Positions 59,577 through 64,000 of a DNA stretch of 64,000 nt are shown here, in pieces. The notes under the pieces are model-generated. The model saw only the letters and a list, made by a program, of their open reading frames with translations, was not told the origin of the DNA and did no database searches. The position numbers and the translations under genes were made by a program. The stretch's first letter is position 1. Each line of letters begins with the position of its first letter. This DNA is from Gnetum montanum (Eukaryota; Streptophyta; Gnetopsida; Gnetales; Gnetaceae): the NCBI GenBank assembly GCA_015680685.1, contig MNCI01021000.1, forward strand, positions 248,887-312,886, in the 5' to 3' direction.

Positions 59577-61480
59577 CGTGTGTTTGAGACAAAAATTATT
59601 TTAAAAAATAAAACACTATAGTGCTTTGTATTACTTCTCAATAAGAATTCTTTGGATAACAAAAACTATTTGTAATATTTGATATCTTTTAAAATTACAT
59701 GCAAATCCTCATACAAACTATAATTTTTATCTTAATTCAATGATGTTTTCTAAAAAGAAAATAACTGGCCTACTTTCTATGATAAGATTTAACTAGTTAT
59801 AAGACCAATTCCTTCCATCTTCATTTGAAAAAATTTTTGGAAGTATAAGATTACACTTAGTAGTTTACTTGCTATCTTATTCTTTAGTAGCTTAAAACTT
59901 CATTGTATGTATTCAACTCTCCTGAAGTAATAAATCTTCTTAAAGAAAGAAAAAATGGCCATGAAATCTACTAATGTTCCTTATGAGTCTTCTATAGAAT
60001 ATTTTCAAGCTATGAAAAAACATACCTCACTAACATTCTTTGGAGCCGATCATTCTCTAATGGATTTTACCTTGTTGTCTCCATATTTACTTTATTTTTG
60101 AAAATTACATGTCCCAAATAAATAATTTTCTTCTTCATAAACTACGACTTCCTAGTATTTATCATAAGTTGGGCTTCATTCACCTCTTAACAAATAAGCT
60201 TCAAATAACTAGCATGCTTATCCTCATTATACTTACACATAAAAATATAATAAAATAATAAAATTCAACACATATCAATAAACTAGTTTAAAATATTATG
60301 CATCAATCTTAGAAAATTGATAAGGAATTTTTAATTGAAAAGTTATCACAAGCCACTAAGAGACTATCTCGTATTTTAAAAGTGACCTTTCCTCCATCAT
60401 CCAATATAATTCTAATCTTGTGATAGTCTTTTTTAAAATGAATCTTGCAAAAAATATTAAGATGATAAGAAGAATCTAGAATATTATTCATTTCGAACAT
60501 AGTGAAACAATGCCTCACTATTATCATTCATTTGGTGATTTATCTATTTGTAAAGTCTATATTTATTTTTTATAAAATTTTAATATCATTTTAATAGATC
60601 GTATGGATATTCAAATAGAATAAATATTTATTTCACTATTATCCTATTCACTAATTTTTAGTTAATGCATAACCTCCCATTCTTTGTTTTTCTTCTATGA
60701 AGCAAGGACCACTAGAATTGGACAAGAAGTGATTGATTGTTTTACAGACCCATTTTCGAGTAGCTCTTGTACTTTCTTTTGAAGTTTCTTTCTCTAATTT
60801 GGTGTCATTATATATTTCCTCTTATTTGGAATTATAGTACATAGAATAAAATCAATTTGATAATGTAAATTTCTCATAGGTATCCACCCTTGAAGCTTCT
60901 TCTTAAAGGCATTAGAAAATTACCCTACCAACTCTTGCAGTATTTATAGAAGATTACCTTTCTTAGTCACAAGTGTAATAATTATGAACACCATAAAAAA
61001 CCAATTTCTACCTTTTTGTTATTTTTAATATATTTCCTTTCATCCAAAGAAATTAATGATACATTTAATAAAGATTGATTCCATAACTACCCAACTATCA
61101 CTAGAATCAATTAATTGATTTCATCATAACTAGTCATTGATAAAATATTTTTGACATTATTGAGCTTGCTACCATTATCAAAATTTCATGGCCTTTTAAG
61201 AATCATATTAGTATAATTAATTATAAGTACATCATAAATATCATCATTAATAAAACTATAAATTCTAAATTTCAATATATGGTAATCTCTCACATATAAA
61301 ATGATATCTCTTGATGGTCAATGCACTTTGTAGGATCTAGGATGAGGATGAGTTACTAAATCTAATCTAGTAATAGCCATAGAAGAAATTACATTTTCTT
61401 AAGCACCTTGATCAATTAAAATATGAATATGTTTCTCATTCTTGATATAATAATTTTCTTGAAGGATGATATCTAACATT
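59577..61480 (-). pseudogene. Element D pol, upstream part (protease, RT, RNase H start)
   Basis: In minus sense, protease comes first: HIHILIDQGA (active-site D-x-G, near 61430), VTHPHPRSYKVH and NYTNMILKRP (near 61200). RT starts near 60790 (KKVQELLENGSVKQS) and is open at 60527-60309 (KIHFKKDYHKIRI..DDGGKVTFKIRDSL, usual DLRSGYHQIR..AFKTRDG). Then FLRLMHNIL, a lost YxDD box near 60250, and MKKKIIYLGHVI (near 60130). The RNase H frame KHTKWHNY spans the removed element C. A chromovirus-like Ty3/gypsy element is likely. Gag upstream of 61480 was not resolved. Confidence 0.85.
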
Positions 61481-64000
61481 CACATTTCTAATGAATAAGT
61501 TCATTTTAGTGACATCTTTAATGTTAGGAGAATTATGATTACCTCTTAGATGGCTTGATGTGTTAACTCCTCATTTTCAATGGTTAAGATCTCTTTTTTC
61601 TTGATGGCCTTTTCAAGAGAATAAATTTATTACTTCTTTCTAGATGAAATGGTCAAAAATCTAGTTCTATTATGATTAAGGCACAACTAAAAATAGATCA
61701 GAGAATAGTAAGAAAACATCTAAAAAGAATTTGAACATCTAGAATAATATGGTTCAGATATATTGATCCTAAATAGTAGAATAAATGTAATTTACAATAA
61801 ATATAGATAGAGATAACTTAAAATAAAAAGAAGATAAAAATAAAATATTACAAGAATTGGTATCATTATCATAGCTATCAAATTTGTTCAAGAAAATAGA
61901 GACTTCAACTAGAAGAAGGATAACATAAAAATTATGAAAGTTCTAGATAAACATCAAATGAATCCAAGGTTTGTCTTTGTCAACTATATCATCCCCTAAG
62001 TCATAGGCCTCAATGATGGTTTGTTTAGATAGCTCTTCTTCATTAGGAATATCTACCATAACATGATCAAAAATAGCTAAGTATATGATTGATTCTAATT
62101 CATCCATTGATATGCATGAATCTTTAGCTACATCTTATTCTTAAAGGGTAGTATTCTTAAATAGTATTAAGTAGGTCTATGGAATTTGAATAATTTTAAT
62201 TGAATTTGTAAAGCAGCATAGCAAAAGCCAATAATATGTGTATTCTATTTGTAGCTCTTTAGAAATATCCAACTACTTCCACTATAAGATAGATATAGGG
62301 GTCTTGTTGAAAGCTTTTAGGATTTATCCTTTTTGATTTTTTTTTAGTTTTTTTTAGAGCCATATTTCATGGATTCCTTTGGGTATTTGTGCTATTAGTA
62401 GTAGATTCATCTCTTTCTCTTGGATGCATCTTACTTCTTGATGGATTTGTGTGGTAGGGGTTTCATGCTTGAGATTATTGTAGGCTAAGAAGCCCTCATG
62501 GTAGGAATTTTAAATATAACTCAAAAATAAAATCCTTAAAATATGTAGAATCATGGTCTTATTATGGTTATAAAAATAATTTTCTTACCTTTTTAGCATG
62601 AATACATTTTTCTCTTGCATTTTCTTCATCTATGGATAGGGAAAACTAGGTTCTCATCATGCATGGAGTAACCAAGGCTTTGACTTTGAATAAAGAAAAC
62701 ATAGCATCAACATGTAAAAAATGTTTGGATCTTGCACAATATACATGTATTTTATAAATTTATAGATCTTTAAAAACAAAGTACATAAAATTAAACATCT
62801 TTCCTAAGTTAAAATGTACAAGCATTATGAGTGTAACGTTTTGAATTTGATTTTTTTGTTTAAGGTTAATGAAATCCTATAAGAAATGAACCCAAATTGT
62901 GTCATAGAAACCATAAACTACTCAACTTCCCTTCACTATGAATCATATTTTTTAAGAAATCCTCTTATGATTTGTGTAGGAAAATAAGTCCTTATAGTTA
63001 TTTAATTTTAAACCTAAATCATGGTTACTTTGACTTGTTTTAATCATTCAAAACACATCAAATCTAGATGTTATGGAAGATAATTCAATTACTAGAGAAT
63101 AATAAAATTAGCTATCTTCTATTAATCTAAAAGAATATTATAAATATAAACCCATAGATGAACAAACAATCACACATTCAACAATATTACAAAGCATGAG
63201 GATTTGTAAACACACAAACAATCTACGTCAATACAATTGTTGATGTCACATATAAAATTAAGTTATACCTCTTCCTTACATATGGAAGATTGAGATCCAA
63301 CACATAGAAGAATTTACAATTGTTGATGTCACATATATAATTGATGATAGATAGGCACATAAATATCATGTAATCTCTCTAAACTCTTTATACTATCATG
63401 ATGTAAAACATGCAAACATGATTAATTTTAATCACTTATAGAAACCAATACTTTTGGGAAAATTTTCCAATGATGAACTCAGAGATTCTTGACTGTTTCC
63501 AATTTTGGACTTAATATTTTCAATTGTTTGCAACTTTCAACTACCACATCAGAGCTTTTTCCTAGTCAAACAAGAAATCTATAGGCTTGACAAGATGCCT
63601 CTCTAGAAATTATAACTTGAAGAAAATATGTCCTAAACTTGGCAAGACATCTACATTGGAGACAAGACATCTCCCTATTTTACAAGATGTCTCACTTCTA
63701 TTAAAGATTTATCCTACTCTAGTAGGATCTATTTCCTACTTATAAAAAATCTCTTGTAACTTTCTAGCTTTAAGGCAATATGTTTCTTGGATGACCAAGA
63801 CATCTTCTATGAATGCTCAAATCTCAAACAAGATATCTATAGAGCTCCAAGATGTCTCTCAACCTACTTAAAACATTCATTTCTCCATTGATAGATATGA
63901 AAAGTGATTTAGAAGAGGTTTCTTTATACTAGAATGTCATTCTAACATCTATAGATTATATAGCATGAGTATAGTGCAAAAATGTAAGAAAATTAAAAAG
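61481..64000. other. Upstream part of element D or other repeat, no gene recognised
   Basis: A minus frame near 62120-61950 reads ELESIIYLAIFDHVMVDIPN and then EEELSKQT, acidic and unassigned; it could be decayed gag of D. A 21-bp direct repeat lies at 63233-63253 and 63316-63336. From 63571 to 63857, eight CAAGAYRTCT-like decamers recur. No LTR border was found. Confidence 0.4.

Overview
The window is AT-rich nuclear DNA of a seed plant with a large, slowly purged genome. A gymnosperm or similar lineage is plausible, but that is inference. I found no intact host gene, rRNA, tRNA or CRISPR array. Almost everything recognisable is decayed LTR-retrotransposon sequence, much of it nested. Coding frames can be followed for hundreds of codons but are broken by in-frame TAG codons (CAG or TGG decayed to TAG), frameshifts and deletions. 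All calls rest on translations and alignments made by eye.

Layout. 1-1810: 3' part of a Ty1/copia element on the + strand (integrase tail, RT, RNase H), perhaps with its LTR. About 3080-35100: a Ty3/gypsy Tat-like element A on the minus strand, split by a second member of the same family, element B (8619-28362). A keeps LTRs, gag-protease (30490-33490) and an RT-deleted pol (4790-7310). B keeps LTRs, a PBS, gag-protease (23370-26731) and pol (9770-13110). Between B's protease and RT lie 10 kb that hold a tandem array with 190-bp spacing built on inverted repeats and a + strand, multi-exon gene (17351-22689) antisense to B. 35204-40488: element E, a minus-strand LTR element with an initiator-Met type PBS. 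It has no recognisable gag or pol but holds an intronless, decayed CCR4-type deadenylase domain. 42242-45029: element F, a short non-coding LTR element with a perfect target-site duplication (TSD) and a PBS like that of A and B. 50346-61480: gypsy element D on the minus strand, split by element C (51181-59571, perfect TSD). C carries gag and a Transposase_32-like plus coiled-coil ORF but no pol.

How the pieces relate. A and B are autonomous-type relatives that decayed at different times; B lies in A's protease-RT spacer. E, F and C are non-autonomous types: one with a host-gene fragment, one with no coding capacity, one with gag and an accessory ORF. F shares its primer-site type with A and B, so it may have been mobilised by that family. 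The most unusual items are the spliced antisense gene in B, the CCR4 capture in E, the accessory ORF in C, the inverted-repeat satellite in B and the co-varying hairpin beside the polypurine tract (PPT) of A and B.
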